Shown: one piece after another, positions 18,583 to 29,528 of the stretch
Numbering within the stretch: position 1 is the stretch's first letter
Layout: every line of letters begins with the position of its first letter
Source of the DNA: Stenotrophomonas sp. ISL-67
GTDB lineage: Bacteria > Pseudomonadota > Gammaproteobacteria > Xanthomonadales > Xanthomonadaceae
Length of the DNA stretch: 64,000 bases
Reading direction: 5' to 3'
NCBI RefSeq assembly: GCF_018612915.1
Contig: NZ_JAGGRL010000002.1
Coordinates: 62,001 to 126,000, forward strand
The notes under the pieces: generated by a model
The model's database searches: none
What the model was told of the DNA's origin: nothing
The model's input: the letters and a program-made list of their open reading frames with translations, nothing else
Program-made: the position numbers and the translations under genes

Positions 18583-20297
18583 TGTCCTTCCCGTTTCCTG
18601 CGTTCGCTTTCCAGTTGGAATTTCTGCCGCAGCAGGCTGCCCGGTTCGTCAGGCACCCGCCGCATCCACGCTTCTACCGCCTGGCGCTGCTCGCGCTGCT
18701 GCGGCGTTTCGCTCGCCTCGCGGCGCTGCGCCGGGGTTTTCCCGGCGTCGGCCGGTTGCCGTTCGAGCGCCTGGCGCATGCGCTCGCGCTGGGCCGCATC
18801 CGCACGCGCCTGCTCGGCCGGATCCGGCTTGCCCGCGTCGGGATCCTGCGGTGGCGTGCCCTGCCCCTGCTTCGGCTGTCCCTGTTCGCCCTGCGCGGCG
18901 GGATCCTGCTTCTGTTGCTGCTGGGGCTGCTGCTGGGCCTGCTGCGACGGTTGCTGTTGTTGCTGCTGTTGCTGTTGTCCGGAACCCGGTGGCGGCTTGC
19001 GCTTGCGCGCCGCATCCACGGCGGCACGGTTGGCCACCGCATCGGGCATGCCCGGACGCTGCCTGAGCGCCGCGTCGTAGGCGGCAATCGCGGCGTCGTA
19101 CTGGCCCTGCCGGGCCAGCGCGTTGCCCAGGTTGTACTGGGCCTCGGCGTCGTTCACGCCCTCGAACTGCTGCTGAGCGGCCTGGAAATCGCCGCGCCGG
19201 TAAGCATCCACCCCGTCGGCCACGCGCTGCTGGTCGCGCTGGTCCGCGCGCTGCCACCAATTGCGTTCGGCGGCATGCGCTGGCGCGGGCAGGGCCAGCG
19301 GCAGCATGACGCACAACAGGGCCACGGCCGCCACGCCACGGCGACGGAACGCCCACAACGAGAGCAGCATCAACGGCGGCAGCAGCCAGAAGCCTTCATC
19401 GCGCCAGGCCATGCCCTGGCCTTCCCGGCTTTCCCGCTCGCCCGTGCCGGTACGCGGGTTCAGTACGCCCAGCGACTTCAGGTCGCCCTCGTCGTCGGCC
19501 ACCGGCGCATAGCGACCACCGCCGGCATCGGCCACGGCGCGCAGGGTGTGCGGTTCCAGCTGCGCGCGGGCGATCTGGCCATCACCGCTGCGGTAGGCCG
19601 CGCCCGCTGCGGTGCCGAGCCCGAGTACCGAGACGTGCATGTTCTGCGCCTTGGCAGCGGCGGCGGCGGCCCGCGCCGCGTCATCGGCGCGGTCGGTCAA
19701 CAGCAGGATGTCACCCCCCTTGGCGCCAGACTGCTGCAGCAACAGCACGGCGGCCTCGATGGCGCGGTCGGCGCGCTGGCCGTCGCGTGGCATCACGTCC
19801 GGGGCCAGTGCATCCAGGAACAGGGCCACGTTGGCGGTGTCGCCGGTCAGCGGTGCAACGGTGAAGGCATCGTCGGCATAGGCCAACAAGGCCACTTCAC
19901 CGCCGCTGCGCTCGCGCAGCAGCGTGGCCAGCTTGGCCCGCGCCTGCAGCAGGCGCGACGGCGGCAGGTCGGTAGCGGTGGTGCGCGAAGACAGATCCAG
20001 CGCCACCACCAGCGGCGCCGGCGCCTGCCACAGCGGCTGTGGCAGTTGTCGCCAGCCCGGGCCGGCCAGGGCCAGCACGGCCAGTGTCCACCCAACCAGC
20101 AGCAGCGCCAGGCCGCTCCAGGCGCGGCGCCCGCCGGCGACCAGCAGGTGCGGCAGCAGGTGCGCATCCACGTTCTGCCGCCAGACGCTGCCGCGGCGGC
20201 GGCGCCAGTACCAGAGCAGCGCGATCAGCGGTAGCGCGGCCAGCGCCCAGAGCAGCACCGGGCGCGCGAAATGTACCTGGGTCATGAGCGTGTTCAT
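18579..20297 (-). CDS. BatB-BatC fusion: von Willebrand A domain plus TPR and polyglutamine tail
   Basis: A 572-residue protein. Two N-terminal transmembrane helices are followed by a von Willebrand A domain (about residues 96-270). Two more hydrophobic segments (about 303-342) lead to TPR-like repeats (345-425, AEAQYNLGNALARQGQYDAAIAAY). A glutamine-rich low-complexity tail follows, with nine consecutive Gln at 441-449. In many bacteria these parts are separate genes batB and batC. The metal site is incomplete: DLSSR at 101-105 lacks the last Ser of DxSxS. It overlaps both neighbours by 4 bases (ATGA), so it is translated with BatA and BatD. Confidence 0.85.
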   Translation of the reverse strand: MNTLMTQVHFARPVLLWALAALPLIALLWYWRRRRGSVWRQNVDAHLLPHLLVAGGRRAWSGLALLLVGWTLAVLALAGPGWRQLPQPLWQAPAPLVVALDLSSRTTATDLPPSRLLQARAKLATLLRERSGGEVALLAYADDAFTVAPLTGDTANVALFLDALAPDVMPRDGQRADRAIEAAVLLLQQSGAKGGDILLLTDRADDAARAAAAAAKAQNMHVSVLGLGTAAGAAYRSGDGQIARAQLEPHTLRAVADAGGGRYAPVADDEGDLKSLGVLNPRTGTGERESREGQGMAWRDEGFWLLPPLMLLSLWAFRRRGVAAVALLCVMLPLALPAPAHAAERNWWQRADQRDQQRVADGVDAYRRGDFQAAQQQFEGVNDAEAQYNLGNALARQGQYDAAIAAYDAALRQRPGMPDAVANRAAVDAARKRKPPPGSGQQQQQQQQQPSQQAQQQPQQQQKQDPAAQGEQGQPKQGQGTPPQDPDAGKPDPAEQARADAAQRERMRQALERQPADAGKTPAQRREASETPQQREQRQAVEAWMRRVPDEPGSLLRQKFQLESERRKREGQ

Positions 20298-21298
20298 GCC
20301 CAGCGCCTCGGCAGCAGCCAGCCCAGCGCACCCAGCAGCATGGCCAGGGCCAGCGGCCAGGCGTAGCGTTCGATATAGGGGCGCACCGCCGCACCGGCGG
20401 CGGTGATCGGCTCCAGCCGGTCCAGTTCGGCATAGATGCCGGCCAGTTCATCGGTGTTGCGCGCGCGGAACGCGCGGCCGCCGGTGAGGTCGGCAATGCG
20501 GCGCAGCGTTGCCTCGTCGACCGGGTCGTCGCCTGCGGCGATCTGCACGCCGAACAGGCTCATGCCGCCGTCGCCACCGAACGCCACCGGATACACGCGC
20601 ACCCCTTCGGCCTTGGCCAGTTCGGCCGCGCGCAGTGGCTGCAGCACACCGGCGTTGCTGACGCCGTCGGTAAGCAGGATCAGCACGCGCTGGCCTTCGG
20701 GCTGTTCGCGCAGGCGCTTGACGGCCAGCGCGATGGCATCGCCGATGGCGGTATCGCGCCCGGCCAGGCCGACTTCACTGTCGGTGAGCTGGTTGCGCAC
20801 CGTGGTGAGGTCGGCGGTGATCGGGGTCAGTGTGTAGGCGCGTTCGCCGAAGATCAGCAGCCCCACCCGGTCACCGGCACGGCGGTCGAGGAAGTCGGCG
20901 AGGACCGCTTTGGCGGCAGAAAGTCGCTGTACGACCTGGTTGCCCAGCATCATGTCGGGTTCGCTCATGCTGCCGGACACGTCCACCGCGAGCATCATCT
21001 GCCGGCCCTGCTGCGGCGGCGTGACCGCTTCGCCGAGCTGTTGCGGTCGGGCCATGGCCACGCACAGGCACGCCCAGGCCAGCCACAGCAGCAGGCGCCC
21101 GACCCGCCACGCATTTCCACCGCTGGCCTGGCCGAGTTCAGCCAACGCGCCGGCGGCATACGGCACGCGCAGCGCAGGGGCCGCAGCGTTGCGGCGCGGC
21201 CACCCGCGCATCAGCCACGGCAGGGGCAACGCCAGCAGCGCCCACGGCCAGGCCAGCGCATCCAGCCACGGCAGCACGGCGGGCAGTCCCGGGATCAT
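20294..21298 (-). CDS. batA: BatA-type von Willebrand factor A domain protein
   Basis: A 334-residue membrane protein with N-terminal hydrophobic segments (about 14-30 and 66-83), a von Willebrand A domain and a C-terminal transmembrane helix. The metal-ion-dependent adhesion site is complete: DVSGSMS at residues 106-112, the Thr in GRDTAIGDA, and LLTDGVSN. In MoxR-Bat systems such proteins are thought to be clients or partners of the MoxR ATPase at the periplasmic face. Overlaps with DUF4381 upstream and BatB/C downstream are 4 bases each. Confidence 0.9.
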   Translation of the reverse strand: MIPGLPAVLPWLDALAWPWALLALPLPWLMRGWPRRNAAAPALRVPYAAGALAELGQASGGNAWRVGRLLLWLAWACLCVAMARPQQLGEAVTPPQQGRQMMLAVDVSGSMSEPDMMLGNQVVQRLSAAKAVLADFLDRRAGDRVGLLIFGERAYTLTPITADLTTVRNQLTDSEVGLAGRDTAIGDAIALAVKRLREQPEGQRVLILLTDGVSNAGVLQPLRAAELAKAEGVRVYPVAFGGDGGMSLFGVQIAAGDDPVDEATLRRIADLTGGRAFRARNTDELAGIYAELDRLEPITAAGAAVRPYIERYAWPLALAMLLGALGWLLPRRWA

Positions 21299-21756
21299 CG
21301 GCCGCTTCCGCTGATCAGCTCGAGGAAGCGCGCGCGCGCAAGGTCGCGGACACGCTGGACGGCTACCGCGTCGAGGGCGCGGCGGTAGCCGCCGTCCAAC
21401 AGCAGGCGACCCTCACCGTCGGAAAAGGCGCGGCTGCCGGGAGCATCAAGGAATTCAAGCCAGGCCTGGCCCTGCAGCAGTTCCGCGCCTGGTTGGCGGC
21501 GGCGCGCGGCGCGGCGCAGCAGTTCGGCGATCGCCGCGACCTGGGCACTGCCTGCGTCGGCGGCATCGACCGCGCTGTCGAACACCTGCAGCCAGCGGCG
21601 CTGCCGGCGCCGACGTTGCGCCCGCCATGCCCAGGCCAGCAGCACGGCCAACGCCAACGCCGCCAGGACCAGCCACCAGCCCAACGGCAGCGGCCACCAG
21701 GACGGGACGGCCGGCAGGTGCACGTCGCGCAGCTGCAGCGAGGCGGCCACGCTCAT
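21295..21756 (-). CDS. DUF4381 domain-containing membrane protein
   Basis: A 153-residue protein with one transmembrane helix near the N-terminus (about residues 25-45, LGWWLVLAALALAVLLAWAW), followed by a basic patch and a helical cytosolic domain. It matches the small DUF4381 protein that regularly sits between the DUF58 and BatA genes in such operons. The function is unknown. The ATG at 21756 overlaps the DUF58 stop in an ATGA; a longer frame to 21792 is less likely. Confidence 0.82.
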   Translation of the reverse strand: MSVAASLQLRDVHLPAVPSWWPLPLGWWLVLAALALAVLLAWAWRAQRRRRQRRWLQVFDSAVDAADAGSAQVAAIAELLRRAARRRQPGAELLQGQAWLEFLDAPGSRAFSDGEGRLLLDGGYRRALDAVAVQRVRDLARARFLELISGSGR

Positions 21757-22679
21757 GCAACCACCGCCGACGGCAGCGGGCCGAGCCAGCAATCGCTGGC
21801 ATCGTCGGTGCTGACCACGTGAACCTGGATGCGGCGCGCGCCGAGGCTGCGTTGCAGGTCGTCCAACGGTTCGACGAAGCGTGCATGCCAGTGCGCCCGC
21901 ACCGCACTGTCGTGCAGGTCCAGCACCACCTGCCGGCCGTGCGACAGGAAGGGCAGCACGCCCTCCGGCGGCGCCAGCTCGAGCGGATCGGCCAGCAGCA
22001 TCAACTGCACTTCGTGATGCATGGCCAGCGCGGTCCAGCGCGGAATGTCGATGGCGGCCGCACGTGCCGGGTCGGCCAGCACCACCACCCGGGCGCCGGG
22101 GCGCAGCACCCGCGCGGCCTGCTGCAGGGCATGGTCCAGCCCGGCGTCGTCGGGGGGCGGCGCGGCGTACCAGCGGGTCAGCGCATCAAGCACGCGGAGC
22201 ACGCCCCGGGTGCCGCCGGCAGGCGGGATCGGCGCTTCGCTGCGGCTGCCCCGCAGTGCGGACAGACGGTCACCCTGGCGCTGTGCCAGCCACGCGGCCA
22301 CGGCACCCACCCGCGCAGCCTGCACCGACTTGAAGCGCACCCGGGTGCCGAAATACAGCACGGGGTCGGTATCGGCGACCAGCAACGTCTGTCGCTCGCG
22401 TTCGGCCTGGAACAGTTTGGTGTGCGCGCGGCCGGTGCGTGCGGTCACCCGCCAGTCGATATGCCGCGCATCATCGCCGGCGACGTATTCGCGCGATTCG
22501 GCGTACTCCATGCCACGCCCGCGCATCGGCGACGGCGCTTGGCCGGCATGCGCCAGCCGAGCCCGGCGTGCCGGGGCCAGCCGGTGCGCGCTACGCCGCA
22601 GCGCGACCAGTTCGGCCAGGGTGGGCTGCACGCCGTTGCCCGCCAGCGCATCGGCCGCAGTGTCTTCCAGGGCGGTCAT
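21753..22679 (-). CDS. DUF58 domain-containing protein
   Basis: A 308-residue soluble protein with the DUF58 signature GRGMEYAESREYVAGDDARHIDWRVTARTG near residues 55-85 and the following KLFQAERERQTLLVADTDPVLYFGT. The fold is von Willebrand A-like. It is the second gene of the MoxR-Bat operon; DUF58 and MoxR genes are almost always paired. Its start ATG at 22679 lies 7 bases past the MoxR stop. Function in the complex is unknown. Confidence 0.88.
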   Translation of the reverse strand: MTALEDTAADALAGNGVQPTLAELVALRRSAHRLAPARRARLAHAGQAPSPMRGRGMEYAESREYVAGDDARHIDWRVTARTGRAHTKLFQAERERQTLLVADTDPVLYFGTRVRFKSVQAARVGAVAAWLAQRQGDRLSALRGSRSEAPIPPAGGTRGVLRVLDALTRWYAAPPPDDAGLDHALQQAARVLRPGARVVVLADPARAAAIDIPRWTALAMHHEVQLMLLADPLELAPPEGVLPFLSHGRQVVLDLHDSAVRAHWHARFVEPLDDLQRSLGARRIQVHVVSTDDASDCWLGPLPSAVVA

Positions 22680-22686
22680 GCGAATC

Positions 22687-23718
<1,032 letters not shown>

Positions 23719-23810
23719 GGCGTCCATCTGACCCACGCAACAGGCGTAAGGTTCCGCCCACATGATGGCAGGGGTTGCCGCGCAGCGGGATCAAGATTGC
23801 CTGAACGCGA

Positions 23811-24080
23811 CTACGCTTGATCCCCACCGCCGAATATCGCGCTGCAGTAGGGACCCGCCATTTTGAAACGCCGGCACACCAGCGGCCGTTCGGCGTAGAT
23901 GCCGCACGCCATGGTTGAACGGTCAAGCGCCACGCACCAGCCGTCCGCGCCTTTGGCCATCGCCCGCTGGCCACCCGCGATTTCGACCGTCAGCTCGGGC
24001 GGGAGGGACTCTGACGGCGCCAGCACCGCGGTCAGCCGGCAGCATTGCGCGGCGCAACGGGAACAGTGGGGGGTGGCCAT
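23811..24080 (-). CDS. YkgJ-family cysteine cluster protein
   Basis: An 89-residue protein with eight cysteines: C6, C9, C13, C14, C49, C59, C69 and C79. The pattern CxxCxxxCC at the N-terminus with CxIYAERPLVCRRF later is that of YkgJ/UPF0153 proteins, thought to bind zinc or an iron-sulfur cluster. It stands alone between the MoxR operon and pilQ, on the same strand. No function is known. Confidence 0.88.
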   Translation of the reverse strand: MATPHCSRCAAQCCRLTAVLAPSESLPPELTVEIAGGQRAMAKGADGWCVALDRSTMACGIYAERPLVCRRFKMAGPYCSAIFGGGDQA

Positions 24081-24140
24081 GCGTCAGCATAGCGCGGCGC
24101 TCTTCGCCAACTGTGAACCGCACCGATCACCCAAAAAAAA

Positions 24141-24167
24141 GATCCGGTGCCTTTCCGGCACCGGATC
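24141..24167 (-). terminator. Rho-independent terminator of the pilMNOPQ operon
   Basis: GATCCGGTGCC at 24141-24151 pairs perfectly with GGCACCGGATC at 24157-24167. On the minus strand it is followed by eight T (A run at 24133-24140), about 30 bases past the pilQ stop. Confidence 0.92.
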
Positions 24168-24199
24168 CTTGATTACCGACGGTCTGCTGGAACCAGGAC

Positions 24200-26209
24200 T
24201 CAGTTGGTCTTGGCCACGCGCAGCACCTTCGGGGTGACGAAGACCAGCAGTTCGGCCTTGTCCTTGTTGCGGCTGCGCTTCTTGAACAGGTTGCCCAGGA
24301 AGGGAACGTCGCCCAGGAACGGCACCTTGTTGACGCTGTTGCGGTCGGTGAACTCGTACACGCCGCCGATCACCACGGTCTGGCCATCATCGACCAGCAC
24401 CGCGGTGTTGACTTCGCGGCGGTTGATCGAGGGAACCTGGCCGTAGCCTTCCAGCACGATGTAGCTCTCGACTTCATCCTTCTTGACCGCCATGTTCAGG
24501 AACACGCGGTTGTCGTTGGTGATGGTCGGGGTGACCTTGAGCTCCAGCAGCACTTCCTTGAACTGCACGTTGGGCGTTGCGGCCTGGCCGGCAGAACCAC
24601 CGGTGATGGTGACGTAGCCGATTTCCTTACCCTGCTTGATCACCGCTTCACGCTGGTTGGTGGTGACCACGCGCGGGTTGGAGATCACTTCACCACGCGA
24701 TTCCTGCTGCATGGCCGAGAGTTCCACGTCCAGCAGGTAGCCGGCGTTGAGGATCGACAATGCCAGCGAACCCGGGTTGCTGGCCGCGGCCACCGGCAGG
24801 TTCCAGTTCAGGCCACCGGTGTTGATGGTGCGCGGCCCGCGGACCGGTACCGGTCCGGTACCGCCACCGGCGGCCCACTCGTTGAGCGCTTCCTGGTACT
24901 CGGTCGCGTTCTCGCCATCGCTGGTGATGTTGCTGTGGTTGGTGGACGTGTTGCCGCTGAAGTACACGTTGTCGCGGCTGCCGGTGATGCCGAACTTGGC
25001 ACCCAGTTCACGCGCGAAGGTGTCGGTGGCGATCACGATGCGGCTTTCGATCAGGACCTGGTCGACCGGGCGGTCGATCACGTTGATCAGCTCGCGCATA
25101 CGCGCGACCTTCTTGGGGATGTCGCTGATCATCAACGTGTTGGTGCGCTCGTCGGCAACCAGGCGGCCACGCGAGGACAGGAACCCGCTGTCTTCCTGCG
25201 AGCTGCCACCGCCGGAACCACCACCACCACCGCCACCGCCACTGCCGCCACCGATGCCCTTGGCTTCGGTCAGCGCTTTGAAGATCTGCGCGGCGTTGTG
25301 GTAGTTGATCTGGACGTAATCGGTGATCAGGTCCTGGCGGTTTTCGATCGCGATGCGGGCGTCTTCCTTCTCCTGCTCGAACTTGGCCAGCTCCGGCTGC
25401 GGGGCAACCCACACCACGCCACCGTCACGACGCTTGTCCAGGCCCTTGGCGCGCAGCACGATGTCCAGCGCCTGGTCCCACGGCACGTTGACCAGGCGCA
25501 GGGTGACATTGCCTTCGACGGTGTCGGAGGCAACGATGTTCAGGTTGGACTCCTCGGCGATCAACTGCAGCACGGTGCGCACCGGCACGTCCTGGAAGTT
25601 GAAGGTCACCGGCTTGCCGCTGTAGCCACGCTGCGCGACCGCAGTAGCCGCCTGGGTCACGGTGGTGGCGTTGATCGCACCGGTGGCCGGGGCGCTCTTG
25701 CGGGCGCTGATCTCTACCACGTACTCGTTGCCGGTCTGGTAGGCCAGCGACTCGAAGGCCGTGTTGGTATCCAGCACCAGCTGGGTGCCACCGCCGTACG
25801 GACGCGGATCAATGCGCTGCACCGGGGTGGCGAAGTCGCCGACGTTGATCGACTTCTGCAGGTTCCCCGGCAGGGTCGCATTACCGACGTCGATCACGAC
25901 GCTGTTGCCCTGGTTGCGCAGGTCCGGGTTGGCACCCTTTCCATCGAACTGCAGGATCAGCCGGCCGCTGCCGTCTTCACCCCGCTTGAAGTCGATCTTG
26001 GACACCGCCAGCGAAGCCGGTGCGGCGGCCGGCGCAGCGCCGGCCCCCTGGGTGGTGGCTGCGGCTGCCGGCGTGGCGGCCAACAGGGTGCCATTGGCCA
26101 CCATGAGCGCGACTCCCAGCGCGCACAGGTGGATCAGCTTCGGGCGCCGGTCGGGACGCTGCAGCATGGCGTTGGAAAAGGTCATCGTGCTATCCCCATA
26201 ATCATTCAT
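24200..26209 (-). CDS. pilQ: Type IV pilus secretin PilQ
   Basis: A 669-residue outer-membrane secretin through which the type IV pilus emerges. After the signal peptide come an AMIN domain (about 68-165), an STN/secretin N-terminal domain (VRTVLQLIAEESNLNIVASDTVEGNVTLRL), an N1-type domain and the C-terminal secretin pore with VPFLGDVPFLGNLFK. A run of glycine with a few serines (about residues 317-336) interrupts the domain just before the pore. The ATG at 26209 overlaps the pilP stop (ATGA). It is the last gene of pilMNOPQ, ended by a strong terminator. Confidence 0.96.
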   Translation of the reverse strand: MNDYGDSTMTFSNAMLQRPDRRPKLIHLCALGVALMVANGTLLAATPAAAATTQGAGAAPAAAPASLAVSKIDFKRGEDGSGRLILQFDGKGANPDLRNQGNSVVIDVGNATLPGNLQKSINVGDFATPVQRIDPRPYGGGTQLVLDTNTAFESLAYQTGNEYVVEISARKSAPATGAINATTVTQAATAVAQRGYSGKPVTFNFQDVPVRTVLQLIAEESNLNIVASDTVEGNVTLRLVNVPWDQALDIVLRAKGLDKRRDGGVVWVAPQPELAKFEQEKEDARIAIENRQDLITDYVQINYHNAAQIFKALTEAKGIGGGSGGGGGGGGSGGGSSQEDSGFLSSRGRLVADERTNTLMISDIPKKVARMRELINVIDRPVDQVLIESRIVIATDTFARELGAKFGITGSRDNVYFSGNTSTNHSNITSDGENATEYQEALNEWAAGGGTGPVPVRGPRTINTGGLNWNLPVAAASNPGSLALSILNAGYLLDVELSAMQQESRGEVISNPRVVTTNQREAVIKQGKEIGYVTITGGSAGQAATPNVQFKEVLLELKVTPTITNDNRVFLNMAVKKDEVESYIVLEGYGQVPSINRREVNTAVLVDDGQTVVIGGVYEFTDRNSVNKVPFLGDVPFLGNLFKKRSRNKDKAELLVFVTPKVLRVAKTN

Positions 26210-26742
26210 TGATCTTCAAGCGCAAGCGATGCAGGCCGTTCCAGCCAGCCGCCCGCGCCATCCGGCACCAGTTCAATCAGTTCGATCCGGTCTTCGAAGA
26301 CCCCGGTCACCCGGCCGTCGCTCTGCCCCATGTAGACGGCCGGACGCACCCGATAGGTGACCCTGTCCGGCGCCATCACCAGCGCGACCAGTGCGCTGCC
26401 CTTGCCGATCGAACCGACCATGTCCAAGGCATCCAGCGGGAAGGCTTCCAGCGGCTCCTTGCGGCGGTTCGGATCCGGGCGCAGGCCCGAACCTCCGGCC
26501 TGGGGATTGGCCCAGGCGTCGGTGAACGGATCACGCATGCCCTGTGCGGAGTACTCGAACGTCTCGAACTGCTGCATGACGGGCAGCGGTTCGAGCGGCG
26601 GTGCCGGGCGGGCGCGCACGTCGGCGACCCACTTCTCCAGGTTGGGCGCGTCACCGGGCGTGCTGGAGATGCTGCGTGCGCAGCCTGCCAGCAGGACCAG
26701 CATCAGCAGACCACATACCCGTGCGGTGCTGGCCAGCGTCAT
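26206..26742 (-). CDS. pilP: Type IV pilus lipoprotein PilP
   Basis: A 178-residue inner-membrane lipoprotein with lipobox LLAGC (Cys21). The C-terminal half, with MVGSIGKGSALVALVMAPDRVTYRVRPAVYMGQSDGRV, is the HR domain that contacts PilQ. It connects the PilM-N-O inner-membrane platform to the secretin. It overlaps pilO and pilQ by 4 bases each. Confidence 0.94.
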   Translation of the reverse strand: MTLASTARVCGLLMLVLLAGCARSISSTPGDAPNLEKWVADVRARPAPPLEPLPVMQQFETFEYSAQGMRDPFTDAWANPQAGGSGLRPDPNRRKEPLEAFPLDALDMVGSIGKGSALVALVMAPDRVTYRVRPAVYMGQSDGRVTGVFEDRIELIELVPDGAGGWLERPASLALEDQ

Positions 26743-27413
26743 TTCTTGCCTCCCTTCGAACCTGCTGCCTGGGCGGCTGCTTTTTCCTGCGCTTCCATTT
26801 CCACGTCGTCCAGGTAACGGTAGGTCTTGACCGTGCCCGACAACTCCAGCGCGCCGCTGCGCGCGGTGATGCCGGTCTTGGGGTCCTTGGGCTTCAGGTT
26901 GATGTCGTGCATGGTCAGGATGACCACGCGCGGCAGCGAAGCCACGCCGCTGACGAACGCACCGAACTGGTGGTAGCTGCCCACCATGCGCAGGGCGATC
27001 GGCTTTTCGGCGTAGAACTCCTTGGGCACTTCCGCCCCGGGCTGGAACAGCTCGTTGACCAGGCCACTGGACAGTGCGGTCTGCGAGATGTCGATGATCA
27101 GGTCCGGCATTTCGGTCTTGCTGGGCAGCTGGCGCAGCATCTGCTGCAGCACCTGCTCCATCTGGGCCAGCTGCTGCTTGAGCGGCTCCAGGTTGACCGC
27201 ACGGCCCTGCTCCTTCTCGAAATCGGTGCGCAGCGTGACTTCCGTCCGCTCCAGCGATTCGAGCTCTTCACGCTTGCCGCTGATCAGCACGAACCAGGCC
27301 AGCACGACGATCACCAGCGACAGCAGGGCACAGAAGACGATCTTCGGCTGCTGCGGCCAACTGCCGATGTTGTTGAAGTCCAGGTCCTTCAGGTTGACTT
27401 TCTTCTGGCTCAT
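26739..27413 (-). CDS. pilO: Type IV pilus inner-membrane alignment protein PilO
   Basis: A 224-residue protein with a short cytosolic N-terminus, one transmembrane helix (about residues 25-45, IVFCALLSLVIVVLAWFVLI), a periplasmic coiled coil (KREELESLERTEVTLRTDFEKEQ) and a ferredoxin-like C-terminal domain. It forms a heterodimer with PilN. The C-terminus ends in a Lys/Ala-rich tail. Overlaps by 4 bases with pilN and pilP. Confidence 0.95.
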   Translation of the reverse strand: MSQKKVNLKDLDFNNIGSWPQQPKIVFCALLSLVIVVLAWFVLISGKREELESLERTEVTLRTDFEKEQGRAVNLEPLKQQLAQMEQVLQQMLRQLPSKTEMPDLIIDISQTALSSGLVNELFQPGAEVPKEFYAEKPIALRMVGSYHQFGAFVSGVASLPRVVILTMHDINLKPKDPKTGITARSGALELSGTVKTYRYLDDVEMEAQEKAAAQAAGSKGGKK

Positions 27414-28245
27414 GCGGCCCCCTTCTGCGGCGTGCTGGACGCCGCCGGTTGCGTTGCCGGGGCGGGAACGATGCGGCTGCCCGAAGGCGCAGGCGCGGTC
27501 GGCTCGGTTGCAGGCGCCGGCGTGGTGGCCGGCGTGGTTGCCGGTGCAGCGCTTCCGGCCGGGGCCGGGGCCAGCGGGGCTACCTCGGGGGCAGCCGGCG
27601 CGGCATTCGGGTCGGTACCCGGTGCCACCACGGTGCCATCCGGCGCAATGCCATCAACCGCTTCGCTCTGTGCCGGCAGCGTCACCTTGACCACGAACAC
27701 GTAAGGCAGCGCCGAGATATCGGAGACGGGGCCAACCGGCTTGTCCTTCTCCTGTTCCGGCTTCCGGGCTTCGATCACCGACAGTTCCGGCTTGGTCATC
27801 CAGCCAGAGCTTTCCAGGTTGCGCATGTAGGCGCTGACCCGGGCGTTGGACTGGGTGCGCCCTTCCAGCGTCAGGATGTCGCCTTCCTGCTTCAACGCGG
27901 TCAGCACCAGCCCATCGGGGATGGTCCGGACCAGCGCGTCGAACAGGTGCACCATCTGCGAGCGCTTGGCCTGCAGCTGTTCGATCACCTTCTTGCGCGC
28001 CAGCAGACGATCCTTCTGGCGGTCGAGGCGGTCGATTTCCTTGTTCTGCTCCTTGACCCGTGCAATCTCGGTCTGCAGGTACGCGTTGCGATCCCCCTGG
28101 CCACTGACCTGACGGTCGTAATAGAACCAGATGAGCGCCGACAGGACCACGCCTGCGATGGCGGCAAAACCCAGCATGCTCATGAACTCGCGCTGGCGTT
28201 GCTTGCGCCGCTCGGCGCGCCAGGGCAATAGATTGATTCTTGCCA

Positions 28246-28246
<1 letters not shown>
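27410..28246 (-). CDS. pilN: Type IV pilus inner-membrane protein PilN
   Basis: A 278-residue bitopic inner-membrane protein starting with the conserved cytosolic motif MARINLLPWR that inserts into the PilM groove. A transmembrane helix follows (about residues 22-42), then a coiled coil and a periplasmic ferredoxin-like domain. The last 65 residues are Ala/Pro-rich low complexity, longer than in most PilN. The ATG at 28246 shares one base with the pilM stop (TGATG); the longer open frame upstream is not used. Confidence 0.94.
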
Positions 28247-29385
<1,139 letters not shown>

Positions 29386-29528
29386 TCAACGTGCAAAACG
29401 CGCAGTAGCTCACGTTTCACGCGTCCCCTGACGGTGACCGAAATGCTCTCCCCGGGAACAACCCCAGCCGTTCCCTTGCGTAATCTATACTCTGCGGCCA
29501 CGAAATTCGCAATCGGAATCTGACACTG

